In this document: piece after piece, positions 44,401-57,500 of the stretch
How positions within the stretch are numbered: the stretch's first letter is position 1
Layout: each line of letters begins with the position of its first letter
Origin: Isoperla grammatica
Taxonomy: Eukaryota > Arthropoda > Insecta > Plecoptera > Perlodidae
Reading direction: 5' to 3'
Assembly: GCA_945910005.1 (NCBI GenBank)
Contig: OX246747.1
Span: 88,501 to 152,500, forward strand
DNA length: 64,000 bases
Translations under genes and position numbers: made by a program
Notes under the pieces: generated by a model
Seen by the model: only the letters and a program-made list of their open reading frames with translations
Database searches by the model: none
What the model was told of the DNA's origin: nothing

Positions 44401-45500
44401 ATAGTAGTTACACTCTAACAGTTCTCACGCTGTACTGCTCACACAACCAACCACAATCTGGGCCCCCCTCTACGTTGCAGCGAGTATAGTAGTTACACCC
44501 TAACAGTTCTCACGCTGTACTGCTCACACAACCAACCACAATCTGGGCCCCCCTCTACGTTGCAGCGTGTATAGTAGTTACACTCTAACAGTTCTCACGC
44601 TGTACTGCTCACTCAACCAACCACAATCTGGGCCCCCCTCTACGTTGCAGCGTGTATAGTAGTTACACCCTAACAGTTCTCACGCTGTACTGCTCACACA
44701 ACCAACCACAATCTGGGCCCTCCTCTACGTTGCAGCGTGTATAGTAGTTACACCCTAACAGTTCTCACGCTGTACTGCTCACACAACCAACCACAATCTG
44801 GGCCCCCCTCTACGTTGCAGCGTGTATAGTAGTTACACCCTAACAGTTCTCACGCTGTACTGCTCACACAACCAACCACAATCTGGGCCCCCCTCTACGT
44901 TGCAGCGTGTATAGTAGTTACACTCTAACAGTTCTCACGCTGTACTGCTCACACAACCAACCACAATCTGGGCCCCCCTCTACGTTGCAGCGTGTATAGT
45001 AGTTACACTCTAACAGTTCTCACGCTGTACTGCTCACACAACCAACCACAATCTGGGCCCCCCTCTACGTTGCAGCGTGTATAGTAGTTACACTCTAACA
45101 GTTCTCACGCTGTACTGCTCACACAACCAACCACAATCTGGGCCCCCCTCTACGTTGCAGCGTGTATAGTAGTTACACCCTAACAGTTCTCACGCTGTAC
45201 TGCTCACACAACCAACCACAATCTGGGCCCCCCTCTACGTTGCAGCGTGTATAGTAGTTACACTCTAACAGTTCTCACGCTGTACTGCTCACACAACCAA
45301 CCACAATCTGGGCCCCCCTCTACGTTGCAGCGTGTATAGTAGTTACACTCTAACAGTTCTCACGCTGTACTGCTCACACAACCAACCACAATCTGGGCCC
45401 CCCTCTACGTTGCAGCGTGTATAGTAGTTACACCCTAACAGTTCTCACGCTGTACTGCTCACACAACCAACCACAATCTGGGCCCCCCTCTACGTTGCAG
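41411..45500 (+). repeat. Plain zone of the satellite, mainly 85-bp monomers
   Basis: None of the marker blocks that define the higher-order cycle appear here. Most monomers are the six-C form of 85 bp, differing mainly by C or T at position 3. Exceptions are scattered CACAGCC variants (near 41902, 42750, 43090, 43260), a cluster of AACCACCAC deletion monomers of about 83 bp between 43680 and 43950, and single changes such as CTGGTCC near 43615 and TTATACACTTAC near 44240. This zone separates two regions that carry the marked cycle and may be an independently homogenised part of the array. Confidence 0.7.
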
Positions 45501-48500
45501 CGTGTATAGTAGTTACACTTTAACAGTTCTCACGCTGTACTGCTCACACAGCCAACCACAATCTGGGCCCCCTCTACGATGCAGCGTGTATAGTAGTTAC
45601 ACCCCAACAGTTCTCACGCTGTACTGCTCACACAGCCAACCACAATCTGGGCCCCCCCTCTACGTTGCAGCGTGTATAGTAGTAACACTCTAACAGTTCT
45701 CACGCTGTACTGCTCACACAGCCAACCACAATCTGGGCCCCCTCTACGTTGCAGCGTGTATAGTAGTAACACTCTAACAGTTCTCACGCTGTACTGCTCA
45801 CACAGCCAACCACAATCTGGGCCCCCCTCTACGTTGCAGCGTGTATAGTAGTAACACTCTAACAGTTCTCACGCTGTACTGCTCACACAGCCAACCACAA
45901 TCTGGGCCCCCCCTCTACGTTGCAGCGTGTATAGTAGTTACACTCTAACAGTTCTCACGCTGTACTGCTCACACAGCCAACCACAATCTGGGCCCCCCCT
46001 CTACGTTGCAGCGTGTATAGTAGTTACACTCTAACAGTTCTCACGCTGTACTGCTCACACAGCCAACCACAATCTGGGCCCCCCTCTACGTTGCAGCGTG
46101 TATAGTAGTAACACTCTAACAGTTCTCACGCTGTACTGCTCACACAGCCAACCACAATCTGGGCCCCCCTCTACGTTGCAGCGTGTATAGTAGTAACACT
46201 CTAACAGTTCTCACGCTGTACTGCTCACACAGCCAACCACAATCTGGGCCCCCCCTCTACGTTGCAGCGTGTATAGTAGTTACACTCTAACAGTTCTCAC
46301 GCTGTACTGCTCACACAGCCAACCACAATCTGGGCCCCCCTCTACGTTGCAGCGTGTAAAGTAGTTACACCCTAACAGTTCTCACGCTGTACTGCTCACA
46401 CAGCCAACCACAATCTGGGCCCCCCCTCTACGTTGCAGCGTGTATAGTAGATACACTCTAACAGTTCTCACACTGTACTGCTCACACAGCCAACCACAAT
46501 CTGGGCCCCCCTCTACGTTGCAGCGTGTATAGTAGTTACACTCTAACAGTTCTCACGCTGTACTGCTCACACAACCAACCACAATCTGGGCCCCCCTCTA
46601 CGTTGCAGCGTGTATAGTAGTTACACCCTAACAGTTCTCACGCTGTACTGCTCACACACCAACCACAATCTGGGCCCCCCTCTACGTTGCAGCGTGTATA
46701 GTAGTTACACCCTAACAGTTCTCACGCTGTACTGCTCACACAACCAACCACAATCTGGGCCCCCCTCTACGTTGCAGCGTGTATAGTAGTTACACCCTAA
46801 CAGTTCTCACGCTGTACTGCTCACACAACCAACCACAATCTGTGCCCCTCTCTACGTTGCAGCGTGTATAGTAGTTACACCCTAACAGTTCTCACGCTGT
46901 ACTGCTCACACAGCCAACCACAATCTGGGCCCCCCTCTACGTTGCAGCGTGTATAGTAGTTACACCCTAACAGTTCTCACGCTGTACTGCTCACACAACC
47001 AACCACAATCTGGGCCCCCCCTCTACGTTGCAGCGTGTATAGTAGTTACACTATAACAGTTCTCACGCTGTACTGCTCACACAACCAACCACAATCTGTG
47101 CCCCTCTCTACGTTGCAGCGTGTATAGTAGTTACACCCTAACAGTTCTCACGCTGTACTGCTCACACACCAACCACAATCTGGGCCCCCCTCTACGTTGC
47201 AGCGTGTATAGTAGTTACACCCTAACAGTTCTCACGCTGTACTGCTCACACAACCAACCACAATCTGTGCCCCTCTCTACGTTGCAGCGTGTATAGTAGT
47301 TACACCCTAACAGTTCTCACGCTGTACTGCTCACACAGCCAACCACAATCTGGGCCCCCCTCTACGTTGCAGCGTGTATAGTAGTTACACCCTAACAGTT
47401 CTCACGCTGTACTGCTCACACAACCAACCACAATCTGGGCCCCCCCTCTACGTTGCAGCGTGTATAGTAGTTACACTATAACAGTTCTCACGCTGTACTG
47501 CTCACACAACCAACCACAATCTGGGCCCCCCTCTACGTTGCAGCGTGTATAGTAGTTACACCCTAACAGTTCTCACGCTGTACTGCTCACACAACCAACC
47601 ACAATCTGGGCCCCCCCTCTACGTTGCAGCGTGTATAGTAGTTACACTCTAACAGTTCTCACACTGTACTGCTCACACAGCCAACCACAATCTGGGCCCC
47701 CCTCTACGTTGCAGCGTGTATAGTAGTTACACTCTAACAGTTCTCACGCTGTACTGCTCACACAACCAACCACAATCTGGGCCCCCCTCTACGTTGCAGC
47801 GTGTATAGTAGTTACACCCTAACAGTTCTCACGCTGTACTGCTCACACAGCCAACCACAATCTGGGCCCCCCCTCTACGTTGCAGCGTGTATAGTAGTAA
47901 CACTCTAACAGTTCTCACGCTGTACTGCTCACACAGCCAACCACAATCTGGGCCCCCCTCTACGTTGCAGCGTGTATAGTAGTTACACCCTAACAGTTCT
48001 CACGCTGTACTGCTCACACAGCCAACCACAATCTGGGCCCCCCCTCTACGTTGCAGCGTGTATAGTAGTTACACTCTAACAGTTCTCACACTGTACTGCT
48101 CACACAGCCAACCACAATCTGGGCCCCCCTCTACGTTGCAGCGTGTATAGTAGTTACACTCTAACAGTTCTCACGCTGTACTGCTCACACAACCAACCAC
48201 AATCTGGGCCCCCCTCTACGTTGCAGCGTGTATAGTTGTTACACCCTAACAGTTCTCACGCTGTACTGCTCACACAACCAACCACAATCTGGGCCCCCCT
48301 CTACGTTGCAGCGTGTATAGTAGTTACACTCTAACAGTTCTCACGCTGTACTGCTCACACAACCAACCACAATCTGGGCCCCCTCTACGTTGCAGCGTGT
48401 ATAGTAGTTACACTCTAACAGTTCTCACGCTGTACTGCTCACACAACCAACCACAATCTGGGCCCCCTCTACGTTGCAGCGTGTATAGTAGTTACACTCT

Positions 48501-49400
48501 AACAGTTCTCACGCTGTACTGCTCACACAGCCAACCACAATCTGGGCCCCCTCTACGTTGCAGCGTGTATAGTAGTTACACTCTTACAGTTCTCACGCTG
48601 TACTGCTCACACAGCCAACCACAATCTGGGCCCCCTCTACGTTGCAGCGTGTATAGTAGTTACACTCTAACAGTTCTCACGCTGTACTGCTCACACAGCT
48701 AACCACAATCTGGGCCCCCCTCTACGTTGCAGCGTGTATAGTAGTTACACCCTAACAGTTCTCACGCTGTACTGCTCACACAACCAACCACAATCTGGGC
48801 CCCCCTCTACGTTGCAGCGTGTATAGTAGTTACACTCTAACAGTTCTCACGCTGTACTGCTCACACAACCAACCACAATCTGGGCCCCCTCTACGTTGCA
48901 GCGTGTATAGTAGTTACACTCTTACAGTTCTCACGCTGTACTGCTCACACAGCCAACCACAATCTGGGCCCCCTCTACGTTGCAGCGTGTATAGTAGTTA
49001 CACTCTAACAGTTCTCACGCTGTACTGCTCATACAGCCAACCACAATCTGGGCCCCCCTCTACGTTGCAGCGTGTATAGTAGTTACACCCTAACAGTTCT
49101 CACGCTGTACTGCTCACACAACCAACCACAATCTGGGCCCCCCTCTACGTTGCAGCGTGTATAGTAGTTACATTCTAACAGTTCTCACGCTGTACTGCTC
49201 ACACAACCAACCACAATCTGGGCCCCCCTCTACGTTGCAGCGTGTATAGTAGTTACACTCTAACAGTTCTCACGCTGTACTGCTCACACAGCCAACCACA
49301 ATCTGGGCCCCCCTCTACGTTGCAGCGTGTATAGTAGTTACACCCTAACAGTTCTCACGCTGTACTGCTCACACAGCCAACCACAATCTGGGCCCCCCTC
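45501..49400 (+). repeat. Satellite zone rich in the CACAGCC variant
   Basis: From 45541 most monomers have CACAGCCAACC instead of CACAACCAACC, an A-to-G change at monomer position 35. The C-run is often seven C (86 bp) or five C (84 bp), and GTAGTAACACTC is common between 45680 and 46250. Internal short-range duplications are visible: CTGTGCCCC at 46841, 47097 and 47266; ACTATAAC at 47051 and 47476 (425 bp apart); and TCTCACACTG at about 46466, 47657 and 48084. Five-monomer spacing (425-427 bp) recurs. A run of 84-bp monomers at 48313-48702 leaves a 129-codon open frame that starts at GTG and has no sign of being a gene. Confidence 0.8.
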
Positions 49401-51359
49401 TACGTTGCAGCGTGTATAGTAGTTACACTCTAACAGTTCTCACGCTGTACTGCTCACACAACCAACCACAATCTGGGCCCCCCTCTACGTTGCAGCGTGT
49501 ATAGTAGTTACACCCTAACAGTTCTCACGCTGTACTGCTCACACAACCAACTACAATCTGGGCCCCCCTCTACGTTGCAGCGTGTATAGTAGTTACACTC
49601 TAACAGTTCTCACGCTGTACTGCTCACACAACTAACTACAATCTGGGCCCCCCTCTACGTTGCAGCGTGTATAGTAGTTACACCCTAACAGTTCTCACGC
49701 TGTACTGCTCACACAACCAACCACAATCTGGGCCCCCCCTCTACGTTGCAGCGTGTATAGTAGTTACACCCTAACAGTTCTCACGCTGTACTGCTCACAC
49801 AACCAACCACAATCTGGGCCCCCCTCTACGTTGCAGCGTGTATAGTAGTTACACCCTAACAGTTCTCACGCTGTACTGCTGACACAACCAACCACAATCT
49901 GGGCCCCCCTCTACGTTGCAGCGTGTATAGTAGTTACACTCTAACAGTTCTCACGCTGTACTGCTCACACAACCAACCACAATCTGCGCCCCCCTCTACG
50001 TTGCAGCGTGTATAGTAGTTACACCCTAACAGTTCTCACGCTGTACTGCTCACACAACCAACCACAATCTAGGCCCCCCTCTACGTTGCAGCTTGTATAG
50101 TAGTTACACCCTAACAGTTCTCACGCTGTACTGCTCACACAACCAACCACAATCTGGGCCCCCCTCTACGTTGCAGCGTGTATAGTAGTTACACCCTAAC
50201 AGTTCTCACGCTGTACTGCTCACACAACCAACCACAATCTGGGCACCCCTCTACGTTGCAGCGTGTATAGTAGTTACACCCTAACAGTTCTCACGCTGTA
50301 CTGCTCACACAACCAACCACAATCTGGGCCCCCCTCTACGTTGCAGCGTGTATAGTAGTTACACCCTAACAGTTCTCACGCTGTACTGCTCACACAACCA
50401 ACCACAATCTGGGCACCCCTCTACGTTGCAGCGTGTATAGTAGTTACACTCTAACAGTTCTCACGCTGTACTGCTCACACAACCAACCACAATCTGGGTC
50501 CCCTCTACGTTGCAGCGTGTATAGTAGTTACACCCTAAATGTTCTCACGCTGTACTGCTCACACAACCAACCACAATCTGGGTCTTCTCTACGTTGCAGC
50601 GTGTATAGTAGTTACACTCTAACAGTTCTCACGCTGTACTGCTCACACAACCAACCACAATCTGGGCCCCCCTCTACGTTGCAGCGTGTATAGTAGTTAC
50701 ACTCTAACAATTCTCACGCTGTACTGCTCACACAACCAACCACAATCTGGGCCCCTCTACGTTGCAGCGTGTATAGTAGTTACACTCTAACAGTTCTCAC
50801 GCTGTACTGCTCACACAACCAACCACAATCTAGGCCCCCCTCTACGTTGCAGCTTGTATAGTAGTTACACCCTAACAGTTCTCACGCTGTACTGCTCACA
50901 CAACCAACCACAATCTGGGCCCCCCTCTACGTTGCAGCGTGTATAGTAGTTACACCCTAACAGTTCTCACGCTGTACTGCTCACACAACCAACCACAATC
51001 TGGGTCCCCTCTACGTTGCAGCGTGTATAGTAGTTACACCCTAAATGTTCTCACGCTGTACTGCTAACACAACCAACCACAATCTGGGTCTTCTCTACGT
51101 TGCAGCGTGTATAGTAGTTACACTCTAACAGTTCTCACGCTGTACTGCTCACACAACCAACCACAATCTGGGCCCCCCTCTACGTTGCAGCGTGTATAGT
51201 AGTTACACTCTAACAATTCTCACGCTGTACTGCTCACACAACCAACCACAATCTGGGCCCCTCTACGTTGCAGCGTGTATAGTAGTTACACTCTAACAGT
51301 TCTCACGCTGTACTGCTCACACAACCAACCACAATCTGGGCCCCCCTCTACGTTGCAGC
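49401..51359 (+). repeat. Return of the marker series with the six-monomer segment present twice
   Basis: Plain monomers with CAACTACAATC (49549 and 49629) lead into the known order CTGCGCC, CTAGGCC with GCAGCTTGT (50068), then two GGGCACCCC monomers (near 50242 and 50412), the GGGTCCCC block at 50433-50693, and AACAATTC. The CTAGGCC start and the GGGTCCCC block are then repeated at 50829 and 50939-51199. The GGGTCCCC blocks are 506 bp apart, exactly as at 23795 and 24301. One monomer of the second block has TGCTAACAC, which puts a stop into the otherwise open frame there. Confidence 0.8.
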
Positions 51360-54300
51360 GTGTATAGTAGTTACACCCTAACAGTTCTCACGCTGTACTG
51401 CTCACACAACCAACCACAATCTGGGCCCCCTCTACGTTGCAGCGTGTATAGTAGTTACACCCTAACAGTTCTCACGCTGTACTGCTCACACAACCAACCA
51501 CAATCTTGCCCCCCTCTACGTTGCAGCGTGTATAGTAGTTACACCCTAACAGTTCTCACGCTGTACTGCTCACACAACCAACCACAATCTGGGCCCCCCT
51601 CTACGTTGCAGCGTGTATAGTAGTTACACCCTAACAGTTCTTACGCTGTACTGCTCACACAACCAACCACAATCTGGGCCCCCTCTACGTTGCAGCGTGT
51701 ATAGTAGTTACACTCTAACAGTTCTCACGCTGTACTGCTCACACAACCAACCACAATCTGGCCCCCCTCTACGTTGCAGCGTGTATAGTAGTTACACTCT
51801 AACAGTTTTCACGCTGTACTGCTCACACAACCAACCACAATCTGGGCCCCCCTCTACGTTGCAGCGTGTATAGTAGTTACACCCTAACAGTTCTCACGCT
51901 GTACTGCTCAAACAACCAACCACAATCTGGGCCCCCCTCTACGTTGCAGCGTGTATAGTAGTTACACCCTAACAGTTCTCACGCTGTACTGCTCACACAA
52001 CCAAACACAATCTGGGCCCCCCTCTACGTTGCAGCGTGTATAGTAGTTACACCCTAACAGTTCTCACGCTGTACTGCTCACACAACCAACCACAATCTGG
52101 GCCCCCCTCTACGTTGCAGCGTGTATAGTAGTTACACCCTAACAGTTCTCACGCTGTACTGCTCACACAACCAACCACAATCTGGGCCCCCCTCTACGTT
52201 GCAGCGTGTATAGTAGTTACACCCTAACAGTTCTCACGCTGTACTGCTCACACAACCAACCACAATCTGGGCCCCACTCTACGTTGCAGCGTGTATAGTA
52301 GTTACATCCTAACACTTCTCACGCTGTACTGCTCACACAACCAACCACAATCTGGGCCCCCTCTACGTTGCAGCGTGTATAGTAGTTGCACCCTAACAGT
52401 TCTCACGCTGTACTGCTCACACAACCAACCACAATCTGGGCCCCCCTCTACGTTGCAGCGTGTATAGTAGTTACACTCTAACAGTTCTCACGCTGTACTG
52501 CTCACACAACCAACCACAATCTGGGCCCCCTCTACGTTGCAGCGTGTATAGTAGTTACACCCTAACAGTTCTCACGCTGTACTGCTCACACAACCAACCA
52601 CAATCTGGGCCCCCCTCTACGTTGCAGCGTGTATAGTAGTTACACCCTAACAGTTCTCACGCTGTACTGCTCACACAACCAACCACAATCTGGGCCCCCC
52701 TCTACGTTGCAGCGTGTATAGTAGTTACACCCTAACAGTTCTCACGCTGTACTGCTCACACAACCAACCAGAATCTGGGCCCCCCTCTACGTTGCAGCGT
52801 GTATAGAAGTTACACTCTAACAGTTCTCACGCTGTACTGCACACACAACCAACCACAATCTGGGCCCCCCCTCTACGTTGCAGCGTGTATAGTAGTTACA
52901 CTCTAACAGTTCTCACGCTGTACTGCTCACACAACCAACCACAATCTGGGCCCCCCTCTACGTTGCAGCGTGTATAGTAGTTACACTCTAACAGTTCTCA
53001 CGCTTTACTGCTCACACAACCAACCACAATCTGGGCCCCCCCTCTACGTTGCAGCGTGTATAGTAGTTACACTCTAACAGTTCTCACGTTGTACTGCTCA
53101 CACAACCAACCACAATCTCGGCCCCCCCTCTACGTTGCAGCGTGTATAGTAGTTACACTCTAACAGTTCTCACGCTGTACTGCTCACACAACCAACCACA
53201 ATCTGGGCCCCCCCTCTACGTTGCAGCGTGTATAGTAGTTACACTCTAACAGTTCTCACGCTGTACTGCTCACACAACCAACCACAATCTGGGCCCCCCG
53301 CTACGTTGCAGCGTGTAAAGAAGTTACACTCTAACAGTTCTCACGCTGTACTGCTCACACAACCAACCACAATCTGGGCCCCCCTCTACGTTGCAGCGTG
53401 TATAGTAGTTACACCCTAACAGTTCTCACGCTGTACTGCTCACACAACTAACCACAATCTGGGCCCCCCCTCTACGTTGCAGCGTGTATAGTAGTTACAC
53501 TCTAACAGTTCTCACGCTGTACTGCTCACACAACCAACCACAATCTGGGCCCCCCTCTACGTTGCAGCGTGTATAGTAGTTACACTCTAACAGTTCACAC
53601 GCTGTACTGCTCACACAACCAACCACAATCTGGGCCCCCCTCTACGTTGCAGCGTGTATAGTAGTTACACTCTAACAGTTCTCACGCTGTACTGCTCACA
53701 CAACCAACCACAATCTGGGCCCCCCTCTACGTTGCAGCGTGTATAGTAGTTACACCCTAACAGTTCTCACGCTGTACTGCTCACACAACCAACCACAATC
53801 TGGGCCTCCCTCTACGTTGCAGCGTGTATAGTAGTTACACCCTAACAGTTCTCACGCTGTACTGCTAACACAACCAACCACAATCTGGCCCCCCTCTACG
53901 TTGCAGCGTGTATAGTAGTTACACTCTAACAGTTCTCACGCTGTACTGCTCACACAACCAACCACAATCTGCGCCCCCCTCTACGTTGCAGCGTGTATAG
54001 TAGTTACACCCTAACAGTTCTCACGCTGTACTGCTCACACAACCAACCACAATCTAGGCCCCCCTCTACGTTGCAGCTTGTATAGTAGTTACACCCTAAC
54101 AGTTCTCACGCTGTACTGCTCACACAACCAACCACAATCTGGGCCCCCCTCTACGTTGCAGCGTGTATAGTAGTTACACCCTAACAGTTCTCACGCTGTA
54201 CTGCTCACACAACCAACCACAATCTGGGTCCCCTCTACGTTGCAGCGTGTATAGTAGTTACACCCTAAATGTTCTCACGCTGTACTGCTCACACAACCAA

Positions 54301-54583
54301 CCACAATCTGGGTCTTCTCTACGTTGCAGCGTGTATAGTAGTTACACTCTAACAGTTCTCACGCTGTACTGCTCACACAACCAACCACAATCTGGGCCCC
54401 CCTCTACGTTGCAGCGTGTATAGTAGTTACACTCTAACAATTCTCACGCTGTACTGCTCACACAACCAACCACAATCTGGGCCCCTCTACGTTGCAGCGT
54501 GTATAGTAGTTACACTCTAACAGTTCTCACGCTGTACTGCTCACACAACCAACCACAATCTGGGCCCCCCTCTACGTTGCAGC
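51360..54583 (+). repeat. Shortened higher-order cycle, 3224 bp (about 38 monomers)
   Basis: This starts with the ATCTTGCCC block (51360-51873) and runs through CTCAAACAAC, CCAAACAC, CATCCTAACACTT and TTGCACC, then jumps almost directly to CCAGAATC (52771), TGCACACAC, GCTTTACTG, CGTTGTACTG and the GTGTAAAGAAG block (53228-53419). The CTATCTACGATG, CATTCTAAC, CAACAACAATC and TCTCAGG monomers present in fuller cycles are missing. It closes with GGGTCCCC at 54163-54423. A deletion of whole monomers from the fuller cycle is the simplest reading. Confidence 0.75.
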
Positions 54584-57500
54584 GTGTATAGTAGTTACAC
54601 CCTAACAGTTCTCACGCTGTACTGCTCACACAACCAACCACAATCTGGGCCCCCTCTACGTTGCAGCGTGTATAGTAGTTACACCCTAACAGTTCTCACG
54701 CTGTACTGCTCACACAACCAACCACAATCTTGCCCCCCTCTACGTTGCAGCGTGTATAGTAGTTACACCCTAACAGTTCTCACGCTGTACTGCTCACACA
54801 ACCAACCACAATCTGGGCCCCCCTCTACGTTGCAGCGTGTATAGTAGTTACACCCTAACAGTTCTTACGCTGTACTGCTCACACAACCAACCACAATCTG
54901 GGCCCCCTCTACGTTGCAGCGTGTATAGTAGTTACACTCTAACAGTTCTCACGCTGTACTGCTCACACAACCAACCACAATCTGGCCCCCCTCTACGTTG
55001 CAGCGTGTATAGTAGTTACACTCTAACAGTTTTCACGCTGTACTGCTCACACAACCAACCACAATCTGGGCCCCCCTCTACGTTGCAGCGTGTATAGTAG
55101 TTACACCCTAACAGTTCTCACGCTGTACTGCTCAAACAACCAACCACAATCTGGGCCCCCCTCTACGTTGCAGCGTGTATAGTAGTTACACCCTAACAGT
55201 TCTCACGCTGTACTGCTCACACAACCAAACACAATCTGGGCCCCCCTCTACGTTGCAGCGTGTATAGTAGTTACACCCTAACAGTTCTCACGCTGTACTG
55301 CTCACACAACCAACCACAATCTGGGCCCCCCTCTACGTTGCAGCGTGTATAGTAGTTACACCCTAACAGTTCTCACGCTGTACTGCTCACACAACCAACC
55401 ACAATCTGGGCCCCCCTCTACGTTGCAGCGTGTATAGTAGTTACACCCTAACAGTTCTCACGCTGTACTGCTCACACAACCAACCACAATCTGGGCCCCA
55501 CTCTACGTTGCAGCGTGTATAGTAGTTACATCCTAACACTTCTCACGCTGTACTGCTCACACAACCAACCACAATCTGGGCCCCCTCTACGTTGCAGCGT
55601 GTATAGTAGTTGCACCCTAACAGTTCTCACGCTGTACTGCTCACACAACCAACCACAATCTGGGCCCCCCTCTACGTTGCAGCGTGTATAGTAGTTACAC
55701 TCTAACAGTTCTCACGCTGTACTGCTCACACAACCAACCACAATCTGGGCCCCTATCTACGATGCAGCGTGTATAGTAGTTACATTCTAACAGTTCTCAC
55801 GCTGTACTGCTCACACAACCAACCACAATCTGGCCCCCCTCTACGTTGCAGCGTGTATAGTAGTTACACCCTAACAGTTCTCACGCTGTACTGCTCACAC
55901 AACCAACCACAATCTGGGCCCCCCTCTACGTTGCAGCGTGTATAGTAGTTACACTCTAACAGTTCTCACGCTGTACTGCTCACACAACCAACAACAATCT
56001 GGGCCCCCCTCTACGTTGCAGCGTGTATAGTAGTTACACCCTAACAGTTCTCACGCTGTACTGCTCACACAACCAACCACAATCTGGGCCCCCCTCTACG
56101 TTGCAGCGTGTATAGTAGTTACACCCTAACAGTTCTCACGCTGTACTGCTCACACAACCAACCACAATCTGGGCCCCCCTCTACGTTGCAGCGTGTATAG
56201 TAGTTACACTCTAACAGTTCTCACGCTGTACTGCTCACACAACCAACCACAATCTCGGCCCCCCCTCTACGTTGCAGCGTGTATAGTAGTTACACCCTAA
56301 CAGTTCTCACGCTGTACTGCTCACACAACCAACCACAATCTGGGCCCCCCTCTACGTTGCAGCGTGTATAGTAGTTACACTCTAACAGTTCTCACGCTGT
56401 ACTGCTCACACAACCAACCACAATCTCGGCCCCCCCTCTACGTTGCAGCGTGTATAGTAGTTACACCCTAACAGTTCTCACGCTGTACTGCTCACACAAC
56501 CAACCACAATCTGGGCCCCCCTCTACGTTGCAGCGTGTATAGTAGTTACACCCTAACAGTTCTCACGCTGTACTGCTCACACAACCAACCACAATCTGGG
56601 CCCCCCTCTACGTTGCAGCGTGTATAGTAGTTCCACCCTAACAGTTCTCACGCTGTACTGCTCACACAACCAACCACAATCTGGGCCCCCCTCTACGTTG
56701 CAGCGTGTATAGTAGTTACACCCTTACAGTTCTCAGGCTGTACTGCTCACACAACCAACCACAATCTGGGCCCCCCTCTACGTTGCAGCGTGTATAGTAG
56801 TTACACCCTAACAATTCTCACGCTGTACTGCTCACACAACCAACCACAATCTGGGCCCCCCTCTACGTTGCAGCGTGTATAGTAGTTACACCCTAACAGT
56901 TCTCACGCTGTACTGCTCACACAACCAACCACAATCTGGGCCCCCCTCTACGTTGCAGCGTGTATAGTAGTTACACTCTAACAGTTCTCACGCTGTACTG
57001 CTCACACAACCAACCACAATCTGGGCCCCCCTCTACGTTGCAGCGTGTATAGTAGTTACACCCTAACAGTTCTCACGCTGTACTGCTCACACAACCAACC
57101 ACAATCTGGGCCCCCCTCTACGTTGCAGCGTGTATAGTAGTTACACCCTAACAGTTCTCACGCTGTACTGCTCACACAGCCAACCACAATCTGGGCCCCC
57201 CTCTACGTTGCAGCGTGTATAGTAGTTACACCCTAACAGTTCTTACGCTGTACTGCTCACACAACCAACCACAATCTGGGCCCCCCCCCTACGTTGCAGC
57301 GTGTATAGTAGTTACACCCTAACAGTTCTCACGCTGTACTGCTCACACAACCAACCACAATCTGGGCCCCCCTCTACGTTGCAGCGTGTATAGTAGTTAC
57401 ACCCTAACAGTTCTCACGCTGTACTGCTCACACAACCAACCACAATCTGGGCCCCCCTCTACGTTGCAGCGTGTATAGTAGTAACACTCTAACAGTTCTC

